Notes under the pieces: generated by a model | The model's database searches: none | Told to the model about the DNA's origin: nothing | Seen by the model: the letters and a program-made list of their open reading frames with translations, nothing else | Origin: RECG01 sp964444805 | Lineage (GTDB): Bacteria > Bacillota_I > Bacilli_A > Acholeplasmatales > Acholeplasmataceae | DNA length: 47,835 bases | Assembly: GCA_964444805.1 (NCBI GenBank) | Contig: CAYUIK010000048.1 | Location: 1-47,835, forward strand | Direction: 5' to 3' | Shown: piece by piece, positions 6,879 to 16,227 of the stretch | Position numbering within the stretch: the first letter of the stretch is position 1 | Layout of the letters: every line of letters begins with the position of its first letter | Made by a program: the position numbers and the translations under genes

Positions 6879-8156
6879 TTAAAAGAGACGTTTGGCGATC
6901 AAGTGAATGAAGATCGTCGCGACCATAAGGTCGGCGGCTCCACCAAAACTCAAGTTCATTTCGATCGCTTTTTCAGTAAAAGCCTCGACCTCGGATCGTT
7001 CACGGGTATCGAGGTTTTTCATTTGCTCTTTAATCCCGTAATAGTTTTCAAGCGTTTTGGAGCGCTTGAGCAGAACCGTGTCATCCGCCATAATGATGAG
7101 CTCTTTGAGCAAAAGACGTAAGTGTTGTGTTGTCAGCACGCGTTCATTTCGAATGAGCTCATAGGCTTTTCGAACGGAAGGAAGGCCTCGTTTGGCCTCA
7201 CCGCGAATCCCTTCGATGCCGTGTTCATGGTAGGCCTGGATGCCAAATGATCCGTCCTTCTGCTTGAAGTCGTCCATGATTTCAAAAGCGATGGTTTCGA
7301 TGTTCGAAAAGATCATCGCGATCGGTTCATTGCGTCTCAAGACGCGACCGAAACTGATCGTGATGAGTCCGATTAAAAAAATGATGCCCTTGTAACAGTT
7401 GATGCCACCGGTGACATCGAACATCGCCTGTTCGGCCCTGAGTCCGATCGGCCGCGCTTTTTCGAGAAGATTGCTCTGTGAACTCGAACGATAACCGAGT
7501 TCGAAGAGTTCCTTGAAAAAGGGGAGAATCGCATCTTTCGCCTTGACCATGAGGTCATAGTCCATGTCTTCATGGGAACCCGATGAGGACTTCGTGACCA
7601 AACCGAATTTTTCATCGAGATCGAGTTCCATGATGATCGCTTCGTTGATGCACTTTAGTGTCTCTTCCATCAGGTGGTTTTCAACGGCGCTCTTAACGAC
7701 CTTTAGCAGATCCTTTAAGTCATGTCGTTGATTGCGGATACAATCATGTGCGTTTCGGTCACACAGATAACACGTTCGCAGGGGATAACCCAAGTCGACG
7801 CGGGACAGAGATGCCTTAGGTTCATCGAAGACGTCAAGGTCAATAAATGGACCCAAAGGGTGGTTCTCTTCGAGTTCGACGAACGATCGCTTTAATGCAA
7901 CGGCATCAACACCGAGAGCGATCATGAGGACATAGGGGCCGTCATCACTGTCGATGAATTCGTGATTCGATGATTCGATCATGGAGCGAACCCGATTGAA
8001 AAAGAGCCGGACGAGCAAATAGGCTTCACTGATCCTTTTGTTCGGGCCGGGAATGTTCGCTTTGATCGATAGAATGACGCGTGATCGATCGAGCCCGAAA
8101 GCTTTTTGTATCGCGTGAAGACGTGCTTCGCGGGCACTGAGTATGTGGTCGCTCAT
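6879..8156 (-). CDS. citXG: CitX-CitG fusion: citrate-lyase-type prosthetic group synthase and transferase
   Basis: A 425-residue fusion. The N-terminal part (about 1-150) matches CitX, which attaches the phosphoribosyl-dephospho-CoA group to the lyase acyl carrier, and shows the Cys-rich RTCYLCDRNAHDC motif (Cys129, 132, 139). The C-terminal part (about 150-425) matches CitG, which makes the triphosphoribosyl-dephospho-CoA precursor from ATP and dephospho-CoA. Its motifs are SGSHEDM, DVTGGINCYKG, GIRGEA and SFGGAADLM. It is the last gene of the methylaspartate operon and overlaps citC by 4 bases. Both activities serve the CitD carrier. Fusions of the two domains are known in several bacteria; here the order is CitX then CitG. 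Confidence 0.9.
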   Translation of the reverse strand: MSDHILSAREARLHAIQKAFGLDRSRVILSIKANIPGPNKRISEAYLLVRLFFNRVRSMIESSNHEFIDSDDGPYVLMIALGVDAVALKRSFVELEENHPLGPFIDLDVFDEPKASLSRVDLGYPLRTCYLCDRNAHDCIRNQRHDLKDLLKVVKSAVENHLMEETLKCINEAIIMELDLDEKFGLVTKSSSGSHEDMDYDLMVKAKDAILPFFKELFELGYRSSSQSNLLEKARPIGLRAEQAMFDVTGGINCYKGIIFLIGLITISFGRVLRRNEPIAMIFSNIETIAFEIMDDFKQKDGSFGIQAYHEHGIEGIRGEAKRGLPSVRKAYELIRNERVLTTQHLRLLLKELIIMADDTVLLKRSKTLENYYGIKEQMKNLDTRERSEVEAFTEKAIEMNLSFGGAADLMVATIFIHLIAKRLF

Positions 8157-9151
8157 GTGAAAAGTTCACGTCCTTCTTTACTCATCAAATAGTCATAGGT
8201 CACTTTAGGAACGAGCTTTTTGATGGCGTCAAACTGTTCGTTTTTAGCGAGTTTTCGGACGCGCGATGCGCTTACAACCGAACCGTCGATCGCCAAGCGA
8301 TCGAGCACTTTTAGCGAGGGACCTAGCGTTTTTTTCATGGTCTCATTGTATAGAGCTGTGCTCTGATCAAGTGGTTCAACGCCGACATAGCGATAATCGA
8401 TCGAAAAAATCGGCATGAAATGCTGTTTAAAGATCGTAAGGTCGAGTTCCATATAGAGTCGTGATTCATCGGTAATCGTCTTTAGGAAATAGGTCGGAAA
8501 AGTAATGTTGGAGATAATGTACTCAGTTGAAGGCAAAATCGTGACGTTTTGGATGTGTGCGGTTGCCTCATGTAGTAATCGATGTCGGGTTTCATAAGAA
8601 AAAACGGATCGGTTTTCCTCGACGAGAAAAATGATGACATCATCGTTATTTGCTGCGGCAGTCTCGATCAGGTAGAGATGCCCGAGCGTGACCGGATTGC
8701 AGTTCATGACGATCGCGGCGCGTGATGTTTTTTTGGGTGCTAGACCTTCCGTCATCCGACCTAGTCTTTCACGGATCGTGTCGAAGCTGTTTTCGAGCAA
8801 AGCGATCGATGGTGTTTCGGCGACCATCTTGAACGTGTAGTAAGTAAAAAATTTGACGCCATCTGGTTTCGTAAAAAGGAAATATTTATAGATGCCACGC
8901 TTGTTGAGTTCGTGCATCAGTTGAAGGATGACGGTCGCGGTCAAGTTCTCACCGCGATAGTCGCTTCGGACCGCGATCATCTTACAGACGTTTTTTTGAA
9001 GTGAGCCGGTCGCGATCAACTCATCGTGGTCAAAGATGCCGCACGTATAGTCAACGCCTTCTTCAAAGCGTAGCCCTTCTGCGTGAAGTAAGTCCTTGAC
9101 CAACGCGTATTCACGCTTGGTTTCGATATCAACCGTTTGGTAGATCATCAT
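8153..9151 (-). CDS. citC: [Citrate (pro-3S)-lyase] ligase CitC (acetate:acyl-carrier ligase)
   Basis: A 332-residue protein with an N-terminal acetyltransferase-like (GNAT) region and a C-terminal nucleotidyltransferase domain. The latter opens at about residue 150 with NCNPVTLGHLYLIE, the HxGH-type ATP motif of the family. CitC activates acetate with ATP and acetylates the thiol of the prosthetic group on CitD, switching the lyase on and releasing AMP and PPi. It lies between the lyase alpha subunit and citXG in the same operon. Several ATGs cluster at its start (9157, 9151, 9148); 9151 is best spaced from AAAGG. All overlap the end of citF by about 20 bases. Confidence 0.93.
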   Translation of the reverse strand: MMIYQTVDIETKREYALVKDLLHAEGLRFEEGVDYTCGIFDHDELIATGSLQKNVCKMIAVRSDYRGENLTATVILQLMHELNKRGIYKYFLFTKPDGVKFFTYYTFKMVAETPSIALLENSFDTIRERLGRMTEGLAPKKTSRAAIVMNCNPVTLGHLYLIETAAANNDDVIIFLVEENRSVFSYETRHRLLHEATAHIQNVTILPSTEYIISNITFPTYFLKTITDESRLYMELDLTIFKQHFMPIFSIDYRYVGVEPLDQSTALYNETMKKTLGPSLKVLDRLAIDGSVVSASRVRKLAKNEQFDAIKKLVPKVTYDYLMSKEGRELFT

Positions 9152-10556
9152 GACCATCCTTTACGAGATATAGGTAATCGGTTGTCGATCCGTCACGTGC
9201 TCGGACGCGTCCGATCACGTGTTCACGAGAAATCGGATCTTCCGGTATACCGGTCATTTCGTGGGTCATCGTCATCAATTTTTCAATCGGGACGATGTCA
9301 AGTTTCGAGTGAAAAAGTCGATCGATTAAATCGGTTCTGGCCGGATTGATCGCAATCCCGCGTTCGGTGACGATACAGTCGACCGTGTGACCGGGTGTCG
9401 TGATCGTCGTTACCCGCTCTTTGATGAGGGGCAAACGGGCCTTGATCAGAGAAGTCGTTATGATCGTGAGTTTCGCGCCAGCAGCGGTATCCGCGTGACC
9501 ACCGCTTCCACCGATCAAATACCCGAACGAGTCCGTCGTGACGTTGACGTTGAAGTCGAGGTCAACTTCCGTGGCCCCGAGACAGACGACATCGAGTTTG
9601 TTTACGATCGCATCTTCACGGTGGGGATTGGCGTATTTTGAAGAGCTCATCATGATGTGGTTTTTGTTGCGGTAGTAGGATGATACCGCTTCAAGGTCGA
9701 AGCATTGCACGTCATAAAGGCGCTCAAAGAGTCCCTTTTCAAACATGCGAACCAAATGTCCGGTAATACCTCCCGAAGCGAAAGAACCTTTGATGCCTCG
9801 TTTTACCATGATATCTTCGAGTGCTTTGGCAACCGCGATACTCGTTTTTCCGGCTCCTGTCTGAAAAGACAGACCATTTTGGATCAAGCCCAGTTCATCG
9901 ATCAGGCGAGCCGTGTCCCTAGCGATCTTGGTTTGAATCGGATCTCGTGTCGGGCTTGTTGTTCCCGAAACGATGTCCTTGGCATCGCCGATACGATCGA
10001 CGACGAGTACGTAATCGACCCGATCGCCATCGATATCCGGCGTGTCGACGTGATCTGCCAAATGGTCTGTAATGACGACTTTTTGTTTTGCGTATAAGAG
10101 ATCGGGGATCGCATAACCGAGCGTTCCACAAGCACTTGGTCCATAGGATCCTGTACCATTTCCGTGTTCGTCTGTTGTCGGTACGGCAAGAAACGCGACA
10201 TCGATCGGTAAGTCACCTTCTTCGATGGCGCGGGCTCTGCCGCCGTGCGTATCCATGATGAGTTCGCCTTTGAGTTTCCCCGTAGAAATCGCTTTGGCTA
10301 CGGGGCCGTTTACGTAATTCGTCACGATTTTCGTGACCTGACCTTTTTCCATGAGTTCGACGAGCGGTTCGTGAATGGAAAAAAGTGAAGAAGGAGCGAG
10401 TGTCATGTCGTGCAAGTTTCGTCGCTTGATTTCAGCTAAGACCATGTTGATGACGTGATCGCCATTTCGCAAGTGATGATGAAATGAGAGTGTCATGCCA
10501 TCTTTGATCGAAATGGCGTCAAAGATCGCTTCGATCGATCCGATTCTCTTATTCAT
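9129..10556 (-). CDS. citF: Citrate/citramalate lyase alpha subunit (acyl-ACP transferase)
   Basis: A 475-residue CitF-family CoA-transferase-like protein, slightly shorter at the N-terminus than typical citrate lyase alpha (about 500 residues). Conserved segments include HGGRARAIEEGD, TGSYGPSACGTLGYA, FQTGAGKTS, SFASGGITGH and GATEVDLDFNVNV. The subunit exchanges the acetyl group on the carrier for the substrate, forming citramalyl- or citryl-ACP. It starts at ATG 10556, overlapping the citE stop by 4 bases (ATGA). With glutamate mutase and methylaspartate lyase genes in the same operon, the substrate is most likely (S)-citramalate rather than citrate. That is inferred from context; the sequence alone does not separate them. 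Confidence 0.93.
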   Translation of the reverse strand: MNKRIGSIEAIFDAISIKDGMTLSFHHHLRNGDHVINMVLAEIKRRNLHDMTLAPSSLFSIHEPLVELMEKGQVTKIVTNYVNGPVAKAISTGKLKGELIMDTHGGRARAIEEGDLPIDVAFLAVPTTDEHGNGTGSYGPSACGTLGYAIPDLLYAKQKVVITDHLADHVDTPDIDGDRVDYVLVVDRIGDAKDIVSGTTSPTRDPIQTKIARDTARLIDELGLIQNGLSFQTGAGKTSIAVAKALEDIMVKRGIKGSFASGGITGHLVRMFEKGLFERLYDVQCFDLEAVSSYYRNKNHIMMSSSKYANPHREDAIVNKLDVVCLGATEVDLDFNVNVTTDSFGYLIGGSGGHADTAAGAKLTIITTSLIKARLPLIKERVTTITTPGHTVDCIVTERGIAINPARTDLIDRLFHSKLDIVPIEKLMTMTHEMTGIPEDPISREHVIGRVRARDGSTTDYLYLVKDGHDDLPNG

Positions 10557-11404
10557 TCGACCATCCCCCATCGCTTGGCATGTTCGAGTGTTTTTTTCGC
10601 GCGTTCGATAATCGGTTTATCGATCATCTTGCCGTCGATGCTGAAGGCACCCTGTTCGACTCGTCTGTACTTGTCGAGGACTTTTCGGGCGAACTCGATC
10701 TCGATCTCAGACGGAGCATACACGCGGTTGATGACGTGAACCTGATCGGGATGGATCGCCGCCTTGGCGTTCATGCCGAGCGACTTCGACATCTGCGCAT
10801 CCGCTTTAAGACCAGTGTCATCCCTTGTGTCCGTGAATGGGGTATCGATGGCATCGATGCCCCGTGCTCGTGCCGCGAGAATCAAAAGGCTGCGGGCATA
10901 GAGAATTTCCTGACCGGCCTTGGTTCGTTTCGCCATGAGATCGGTCGAAAGGTCTTCCGCGCCAAGAAGGAGCCCGCTTACGCGTTTATGGGATGCGATC
11001 TCATGAATGTCGATTAGTCCGCGCGCTGATTCGATAATCGGGATGATCGTCACTTTGTTTTGGAGTCCTTTTGACGTTTCAAAACGTTCGAGGCGATCAA
11101 GGAAACGCAAAAGCGTTTCGCGCGTCGCTTTCGGCAGCATGAGGCAATCGACTCTGTTGGTCAGAAGTATGTTTAAATCCAAGTGATGAAACGCTGTCGT
11201 TTCGTCGTTGATGCGGACGATGATCTCGCTCTTCGGGTGTTTTATCGTTTTAAAATATTCGATTAATAGCGTACGAGCCGCGTCTTTATCATGCGAAGAA
11301 ACGGCATCTTCGAGATCGAAAACGATACCGTCGGCGTCGAATATGTCAAAGCTTTGGAGCATTCCGGGTTTGTTTGCAGGAATAAAGAGAAGACTTCTAC
11401 GCAT
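10553..11404 (-). CDS. citE: Citrate/citramalate lyase beta subunit
   Basis: A 283-residue CitE/HpcH-type TIM-barrel protein starting MRRSLLFIPANKPGMLQ. Typical residues are visible: FDLEDAV (Mg2+-binding acidic cluster, about residues 36-42), the arginine in IIVRIND, IPIIESARGL and GAEDLSTDL. It cleaves the acyl-ACP formed by CitF, releasing pyruvate if the substrate is citramalyl-ACP and regenerating acetyl-ACP. ATG 11404 overlaps the citD end by 8 bases. Length and motifs fit the family. Confidence 0.94.
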   Translation of the reverse strand: MRRSLLFIPANKPGMLQSFDIFDADGIVFDLEDAVSSHDKDAARTLLIEYFKTIKHPKSEIIVRINDETTAFHHLDLNILLTNRVDCLMLPKATRETLLRFLDRLERFETSKGLQNKVTIIPIIESARGLIDIHEIASHKRVSGLLLGAEDLSTDLMAKRTKAGQEILYARSLLILAARARGIDAIDTPFTDTRDDTGLKADAQMSKSLGMNAKAAIHPDQVHVINRVYAPSEIEIEFARKVLDKYRRVEQGAFSIDGKMIDKPIIERAKKTLEHAKRWGMVE

Positions 11405-11666
11405 CCTGATCACCGAGTCTTTCGATCGCCGTATCAAGGCGGGCGCGAATCGTGTAGTCGAGGGCACCCTTGTCTTCGACGAGAACATAGAGGTCTTCGA
11501 TGCCTTTGGCCCGCAACGTGTCTTCGATGACTCGTCTGATCTGTTTTCCAAACTGGGCATAGACGACGCTTTCGATCTTAATCGTCAAACCCTTTTGTCT
11601 GCGAACAGTGACCAGACAATCATTGGATTCCATTGTTCCGGCACTTGCTACCATGAAATCACTCAT
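11397..11666 (-). CDS. citD: Citrate/citramalate lyase acyl carrier protein (gamma subunit)
   Basis: An 89-residue CitD family protein. The N-terminal AGTMESNDCLV motif contains the serine (Ser14) that carries the phosphoribosyl-dephospho-CoA arm in this family. The length is close to the usual 95-100 residues. It overlaps mal by 8 bases and citE by 8 bases, in the centre of the operon. The arm is made and attached by the fused CitXG and acetylated by CitC, both encoded downstream. A later ATG (11654) is a possible alternative start, but it would shorten the segment before the serine. Confidence 0.93.
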   Translation of the reverse strand: MSDFMVASAGTMESNDCLVTVRRQKGLTIKIESVVYAQFGKQIRRVIEDTLRAKGIEDLYVLVEDKGALDYTIRARLDTAIERLGDQDA

Positions 11667-12903
11667 TTCTTGATCGGATGAGCGCGATCACGCGTTCCAT
11701 CTCGTTTTTGACGATCATGTAACCCGAATCGACATCCATTCCCGGCTTGGCCAGACAAACATCGGCCTGACAAGCCATGGCGATGTGCGTGGTGACTTGC
11801 GCGGAGATGTTCGTCTCGTTGCACGTGCCGCCGGAATAAGCACCGATGTTTTTGTTTTTGCAGTAGATGATCGCTTCGCAGATGTTGTTGATGCCGCCGA
11901 GATCCGGCGTCTTGATCTGGATGACGTGACCGGCGCGATTGTCGGCGAAATAGCGAATGTCCTCAAGATTGTTGCACCACTCGTCAGCGACGATTTCAAC
12001 CGGTATGTACGATTCGTCCAAACGTCTCGTAATCTCTTTCAACGCTTCCATCGTACCTTTTCGATCCCCAGTATCGATCGGTCCTTCCAAACGAAGAGGG
12101 AAAGGAGCGGCCGCTTCACCGAGTCTTTTGATGTATTGGACGATTTGATCGATGTCATTGTCGAAGATGATGCCGATCGTACCGTAAACGTCGACGTGCA
12201 TGATCGGGACATAGTCCGTGGTCGCCCGATGGGAGATAATGCGCTCTTTGAGCCACAGGATGTAGGATAAAAGGAGTTCACCGTGGTGTCCGAGTTTGTC
12301 TTCGATGTTGTTGATCAAAGCGTGGGGGAGTACGTCGACTTCTTTTAAAATCATCTTGTCGACGTTGTCATAGCGATCATCACCGGTTTGTGAAAAGATG
12401 GGAATACGGGTGATGGGATCCGCCAGATCGTATTCGTCTTGGATGACTTCGGCCATCGTCATCCGGTTTTTCAAGGCAACCGCATGAAGAAGAGCTTGGG
12501 TCAAGCCGTAACGAATGGCCGTGTGCATTTTCTTGCCGTTGATTTCAAGCTTGTCGAATGTTTCCGCCATAGCGCGAAATGTCGTCACATCGCTACCTAT
12601 GAGTTTCGGTACGATTTCCCGTTCGATCAAGGGAATGAAGTCATCAGCTAAAAAGAGGGGATCTCTTCCACCGGCACCGGAATACTGGACGCTCGCGCAA
12701 TCGCCTTGGGCGACGTTTCCGTCGTCTAGAACGAGTTGGATCGATACGGCTTCACCGGGAACCCGGATGCCTTTGAAACCGGCGATTTCCGGCTTTCCGA
12801 GATAGAGAAATCCGTCTTTTTTGGCATGATGCTTAATGGCTTTCTGATCATCGAAATAAAAGCCCGTATAGGATTTTGTCAGTAATACGCGTTTGATTTT
12901 CAT
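11659..12903 (-). CDS. mal: Methylaspartate ammonia-lyase
   Basis: A 414-residue enolase-superfamily enzyme that eliminates ammonia from (2S,3S)-3-methylaspartate to give mesaconate. Residues known from the Clostridium tetanomorphum enzyme fall at the same numbers here. These are His194 (LPHALIN), the Mg2+ ligands Asp238 (HVDVYG), Glu273 (RLEGP) and Asp307 (VADEW), and the catalytic base Lys331 (QIKTPDLGG). Length is also the same to within a residue. It lies between glmE (4-bp ATGA overlap) and citD (8-bp overlap), marking the third step of the methylaspartate route. No odd features. Confidence 0.97.
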   Translation of the reverse strand: MKIKRVLLTKSYTGFYFDDQKAIKHHAKKDGFLYLGKPEIAGFKGIRVPGEAVSIQLVLDDGNVAQGDCASVQYSGAGGRDPLFLADDFIPLIEREIVPKLIGSDVTTFRAMAETFDKLEINGKKMHTAIRYGLTQALLHAVALKNRMTMAEVIQDEYDLADPITRIPIFSQTGDDRYDNVDKMILKEVDVLPHALINNIEDKLGHHGELLLSYILWLKERIISHRATTDYVPIMHVDVYGTIGIIFDNDIDQIVQYIKRLGEAAAPFPLRLEGPIDTGDRKGTMEALKEITRRLDESYIPVEIVADEWCNNLEDIRYFADNRAGHVIQIKTPDLGGINNICEAIIYCKNKNIGAYSGGTCNETNISAQVTTHIAMACQADVCLAKPGMDVDSGYMIVKNEMERVIALIRSRNE

Positions 12904-14363
12904 GATTTTTTGTCAGGTCGCCCGATCATCTGTCCTTTGCTGACGGCATAGACGTCGTCGATCGTCATCTGGAAACTGACAGGGCGCCCTTCGGCTTGAC
13001 CTCTTTCTTTGAGTTTGAGTTTGTGAAAGTCCTTGATTTCTTCGGTCATCGCGAGATCGCCGAAGTCGAGAATACGAATGCATCCTTCGTTGTCACGAGC
13101 GGGAAGCACTTTATTCGCGGTGTGTTTGCTCGGGGCGAAAGGAACGTCGATGATCCCGAGTTCGAACCCTTTGATGACGCCGGTAGCCAGATCGTTGTTA
13201 CCGACATCATAGATCGCGTTCATGAGGGCGTTGACTTCTTTTCTGATGATCTTCCGCTCTTCCGAGAGTGCGACGGAAGAGGGGAACGATTGATCTTTGA
13301 GAAGCGTTACGATGAGCTTCGATTCTTTGATGCCAGCAGCGTTGACTTCTTTGGTGGGAACACCGGAGGATTCGGAAGTCGTCTTGGTAATCATTTTCGT
13401 CGCCTTGGCGAGAGCAGCGACCGTTGATGCGAGACCGATCAGTCCGCTCGCTCGGGCAGGATCCTTGGGAAATCCGCCCATCCATTGATGGAAGACGGTC
13501 GTGATCTGCATGTTGTCATAGTGGAATTTATCGAGGTATTCGTTGGTGAGTTCTTCGAGCATTTGCAAGGAGGCGACGTCCTGGACGACATTGCCCGATT
13601 GGCCGTAACCGACCGTGATATTCTTGACGCCTTGTTCGGCGGCGAGAAGAGCTTCGATGATGCCGATCGTGATCGCGATCGAAGGGGGAACGAGCGTTCC
13701 CGTCAACGGACCGAAGGGTTCACGATTAAGGGAAATGCCTTGCTCTTCGTAGTAACCGACGAGACGATCACAGTATTGCCAATAGTAAAGGGAATCGGCC
13801 AGTGAGATGCTTTTTGCATAAGGGATGTTATAACTGATTCCGCCGCCTTCATTCGATGTCCAACCCGATGCGTGGGTGATTTCTGCTAGAAGTCTTGCAT
13901 CAGGGGTCCCATGACGCGTTTGCAGGGGTGAATTGAGTGACTCGAAGACGCGCCGGCAACCGCTGACACCGTGGTTGACGGCGGGAAATCCGTTTAAAAA
14001 CGACCGGCCTTCCTGTTCGCTGATCTTGACACCTTCCTCAGCTTCCTCGTAGTGGTTGTGCCTTGTGTAGGAATCGATCGTTGATGGCAAGAAATCAGCA
14101 CCGGCCTCTTCAAGAAAGGAAAGGAGTTCGATGTGTCTGTCAATCCCAGCAACACCGGCTCTTGGCTGAACATAGGTGCGGCCTTCCTGCTTGGCTTGAA
14201 GTAATTTTTTGGCGAAGTTCTTATGATCCGGAACGCCTTTCAAATACCGGATGGCTTCATTCAAATCCAGTCTTTCGTCTTGACCGGTCGGCCAGGCTTT
14301 CAAGACATCCTTGCGGACGCTTAAGAATTTTTCAGTGGACCATTTTTTATTGACAACGATCAT
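12900..14363 (-). CDS. glmE: Glutamate mutase epsilon (catalytic) subunit
   Basis: A 487-residue TIM-barrel catalytic subunit of adenosylcobalamin-dependent glutamate mutase, which converts L-glutamate to (2S,3S)-3-methylaspartate. Conserved stretches include YVQPRAGVAGIDRH, SGCRRVFE, SNEGGGISYN, NREPFGPLTGTL and the long central TVGYGQSGNVVQD. These carry the substrate-binding arginines and the cobalamin contacts of the family. Length agrees with the usual 483-485 residues. It overlaps both glmL upstream and mal downstream by 4 bases (ATGA), so translation is coupled with its reactivase and the next enzyme. Confidence 0.97.
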   Translation of the reverse strand: MIVVNKKWSTEKFLSVRKDVLKAWPTGQDERLDLNEAIRYLKGVPDHKNFAKKLLQAKQEGRTYVQPRAGVAGIDRHIELLSFLEEAGADFLPSTIDSYTRHNHYEEAEEGVKISEQEGRSFLNGFPAVNHGVSGCRRVFESLNSPLQTRHGTPDARLLAEITHASGWTSNEGGGISYNIPYAKSISLADSLYYWQYCDRLVGYYEEQGISLNREPFGPLTGTLVPPSIAITIGIIEALLAAEQGVKNITVGYGQSGNVVQDVASLQMLEELTNEYLDKFHYDNMQITTVFHQWMGGFPKDPARASGLIGLASTVAALAKATKMITKTTSESSGVPTKEVNAAGIKESKLIVTLLKDQSFPSSVALSEERKIIRKEVNALMNAIYDVGNNDLATGVIKGFELGIIDVPFAPSKHTANKVLPARDNEGCIRILDFGDLAMTEEIKDFHKLKLKERGQAEGRPVSFQMTIDDVYAVSKGQMIGRPDKKS

Positions 14364-15760
14364 TTTTTGTCGGACTCCTTTAGGCGATACATGCGTTTTT
14401 TCATGATGCGTAGGGCGATATCCGGATATTCGAGACTCAAGAGACCCATGGCCGACAGGATATAATCCCGATCGAGCAGGTACTCCGGATCTTTTGGTCT
14501 GAGTTCCATGTGTTTCGTTTCGTCTTTGGCGGCCGCAAAGAGCACTTTGGCGGGGTCTTTGCTGCTGATGACGACACCACCGGTTCCCACGACATACCTC
14601 GTTTCCGTGAGGTCTTTACCCGTCTGATAGTACATGATTCCCATCGGCGTATAAACACCTTTGAGATTGCCGACGTGCCTGGCTACCGCGGTATCGATGC
14701 ACTTTGCGGATAGAACGTCATCAACCTCGTAGTCGTGGTCGCTCTCAGCGATGAAGTCAACGTTTTCACGCCTCATGATCGCCTCTTTTTCGATATCGAT
14801 ACCTCGTTTTTTCAGTTGGGTTTTTTCGGAAAGTGCCATCGCCTCGAGAATACCGAGCGCCGAGTAGCGCATGCCGAGGTCTCCTTCGACCGTTCGTTTC
14901 GCGAAGGGTTCTTCGAGTCCGCTTAAAAGGACGTGTGCCTGGCTCGGATTACCATCGCTCATAGAATAGACGTCCGTGGTTGCACCACCGACGTCAACGA
15001 GTAAGAGGTCGCCCAAACCCTCGTCATCGGCGAACCCTTTTGCGAGAAGCTCGGCGGCGAGCAAGACGGCGTTGGGTGTCGGGAGCACGACCTGTTTGAT
15101 CTTACTTTCGATCCGCTTGATTCCCTTCGCTTCGATGATGTTGCGAACAAAGATTTCTTTGATCTTGTCACGAGCGCTCTTGATGTTTAGGACATTGAGC
15201 CGGGGCATGACATTTTCACAGATATAGAACTCCTTGTTACTCGCGGAAAGGATTTCTTCGATTTCATCGACGGCATCCTTGTTTCCAGCAAAAACGATCG
15301 GCGCCTTAATCGATGATTTGGCGAGTTGTTTCGCGTTGTGAATGACGCATTCCTTGTTTCCGCCATTGGCGCCACCAGCGAGTAAAATAATGTCGATGTT
15401 CTTGTCGACGATCTGTTGTAGTTCACCATTGTTGATGTTGTGTGACAGGACGAGCTCGACTTTGGCGCCCGCGCCAAGACAGACGCGCTTCGCCGCCTCA
15501 ACGGTCAATTCTTCTACGAGCCCCATCGCGACCATCTTGAGACCGCCTGCGGCAGAAGAACAGGCGATGATGTTGTCGAAAACGATATCCTTATCCATCT
15601 TCTTTTGCAAGCGAATAAGTGCGTTCTGATAACCGATCGTAATGTCGGTCTCAACGGTCGTTAGGGCTTTGGCTGTAGCGATGATCGATTCATTTTCGAG
15701 ATCGACTGCGGTCAGTTTCGTAAATGTCGAGCCGAAATCAACCGCAAGATAGTAGCGCAT
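14360..15760 (-). CDS. glmL: Glutamate mutase reactivase/chaperone GlmL (MutL)
   Basis: A 466-residue ASKHA-fold ATPase. Phosphate-1 motif DFGSTFTKLTAV is at residues 8-19, and a second LLVDVGGATTDVYS motif lies near 255-268, with GTGGVV close to the end. Members found next to glmS and glmE (MutL/GlmL) are thought to reactivate the B12 enzyme by exchanging damaged cobalamin. It is not the DNA mismatch-repair MutL. It sits between the two mutase subunits, starting 2 bases after glmS and overlapping glmE by 4 bases, as in clostridia. Confidence 0.95.
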   Translation of the reverse strand: MRYYLAVDFGSTFTKLTAVDLENESIIATAKALTTVETDITIGYQNALIRLQKKMDKDIVFDNIIACSSAAGGLKMVAMGLVEELTVEAAKRVCLGAGAKVELVLSHNINNGELQQIVDKNIDIILLAGGANGGNKECVIHNAKQLAKSSIKAPIVFAGNKDAVDEIEEILSASNKEFYICENVMPRLNVLNIKSARDKIKEIFVRNIIEAKGIKRIESKIKQVVLPTPNAVLLAAELLAKGFADDEGLGDLLLVDVGGATTDVYSMSDGNPSQAHVLLSGLEEPFAKRTVEGDLGMRYSALGILEAMALSEKTQLKKRGIDIEKEAIMRRENVDFIAESDHDYEVDDVLSAKCIDTAVARHVGNLKGVYTPMGIMYYQTGKDLTETRYVVGTGGVVISSKDPAKVLFAAAKDETKHMELRPKDPEYLLDRDYILSAMGLLSLEYPDIALRIMKKRMYRLKESDKK

Positions 15761-15762
15761 TC

Positions 15763-16167
15763 TTAAACCTCCAGGTCTTCCTTGATCTGGTCTAGAACGT
15801 CTTCAATCGCGACTCCGGGGGGATAAACACGGTCGAATCCCATATCCTTAAATCGCTTTTCGACCTGTTCGAAATCCTGTTCGCCGATCACGATGTTTCC
15901 GCCGACATAGAGCAAAACGTCGTCAAGCCCCGCTTCGTTGCACTTGTCCCGCATACCACGACAATCGAGTTCACCGTGGCCGTAAAGAGACGAGATTAAA
16001 ATTAAAGGAGCTGATGTCTCAATCGCTGCGTTAATGAAGTCCTCTTGTGACGCGAGAACCCCCACATTTGCTACATTATAGCCTGCTTGGGTTAACGTGT
16101 ACTCGATGATTCGATTACCAACAGCATGGACATCGGCTCCGATGACGCCGATTACGATCGATTTCAT
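15763..16167 (-). CDS. glmS: Glutamate mutase sigma (cobalamin-binding) subunit
   Basis: A 134-residue B12-binding subunit with the signature DVHAVG (residues 12-17), where His14 is expected to coordinate cobalt in the base-off/His-on mode. The later SSLYGHGE and YVGGNIVIG segments line the nucleotide-tail pocket. The family length is 137. ATG 16167 has GGAGG just upstream; an in-frame start further upstream would add non-conserved basic residues and was rejected. It is the first gene of the operon, behind a promoter at 16228-16256. Confidence 0.96.
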   Translation of the reverse strand: MKSIVIGVIGADVHAVGNRIIEYTLTQAGYNVANVGVLASQEDFINAAIETSAPLILISSLYGHGELDCRGMRDKCNEAGLDDVLLYVGGNIVIGEQDFEQVEKRFKDMGFDRVYPPGVAIEDVLDQIKEDLEV

Positions 16168-16213
16168 GTGTGTCCTCCGTGATGTGCGTGCGTGTTCTAG
16201 GTGTCGAATGATG

Positions 16214-16226
16214 TGAAAACATTTCA
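16214..16226. promoter_or_regulatory. Short palindrome downstream of the glm promoter
   Basis: TGAAA ACA TTTCA, with perfect 5-base arms, lies directly after the -10 element of the glmS promoter and before its ribosome binding site. The position suits a repressor site, but no regulator can be named. Confidence 0.4.
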
Positions 16227-16227
16227 T

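Noticed and set aside
6870..6900. Terminator between the membrane-protein gene and citXG
   Set aside because: Only a weak interrupted stem (GTCTT.../AGAGAC) without a T tract is present.
6879..11666. Citrate fermentation operon
   Set aside because: The lyase genes look like citrate lyase, but no citrate transporter or oxaloacetate decarboxylase is present and they share an operon with glutamate mutase and methylaspartate ammonia-lyase, so citramalate is the better substrate.
14360..15760. DNA mismatch repair MutL
   Set aside because: The protein is an ASKHA ATPase between glutamate mutase subunits; the shared name MutL is historical.
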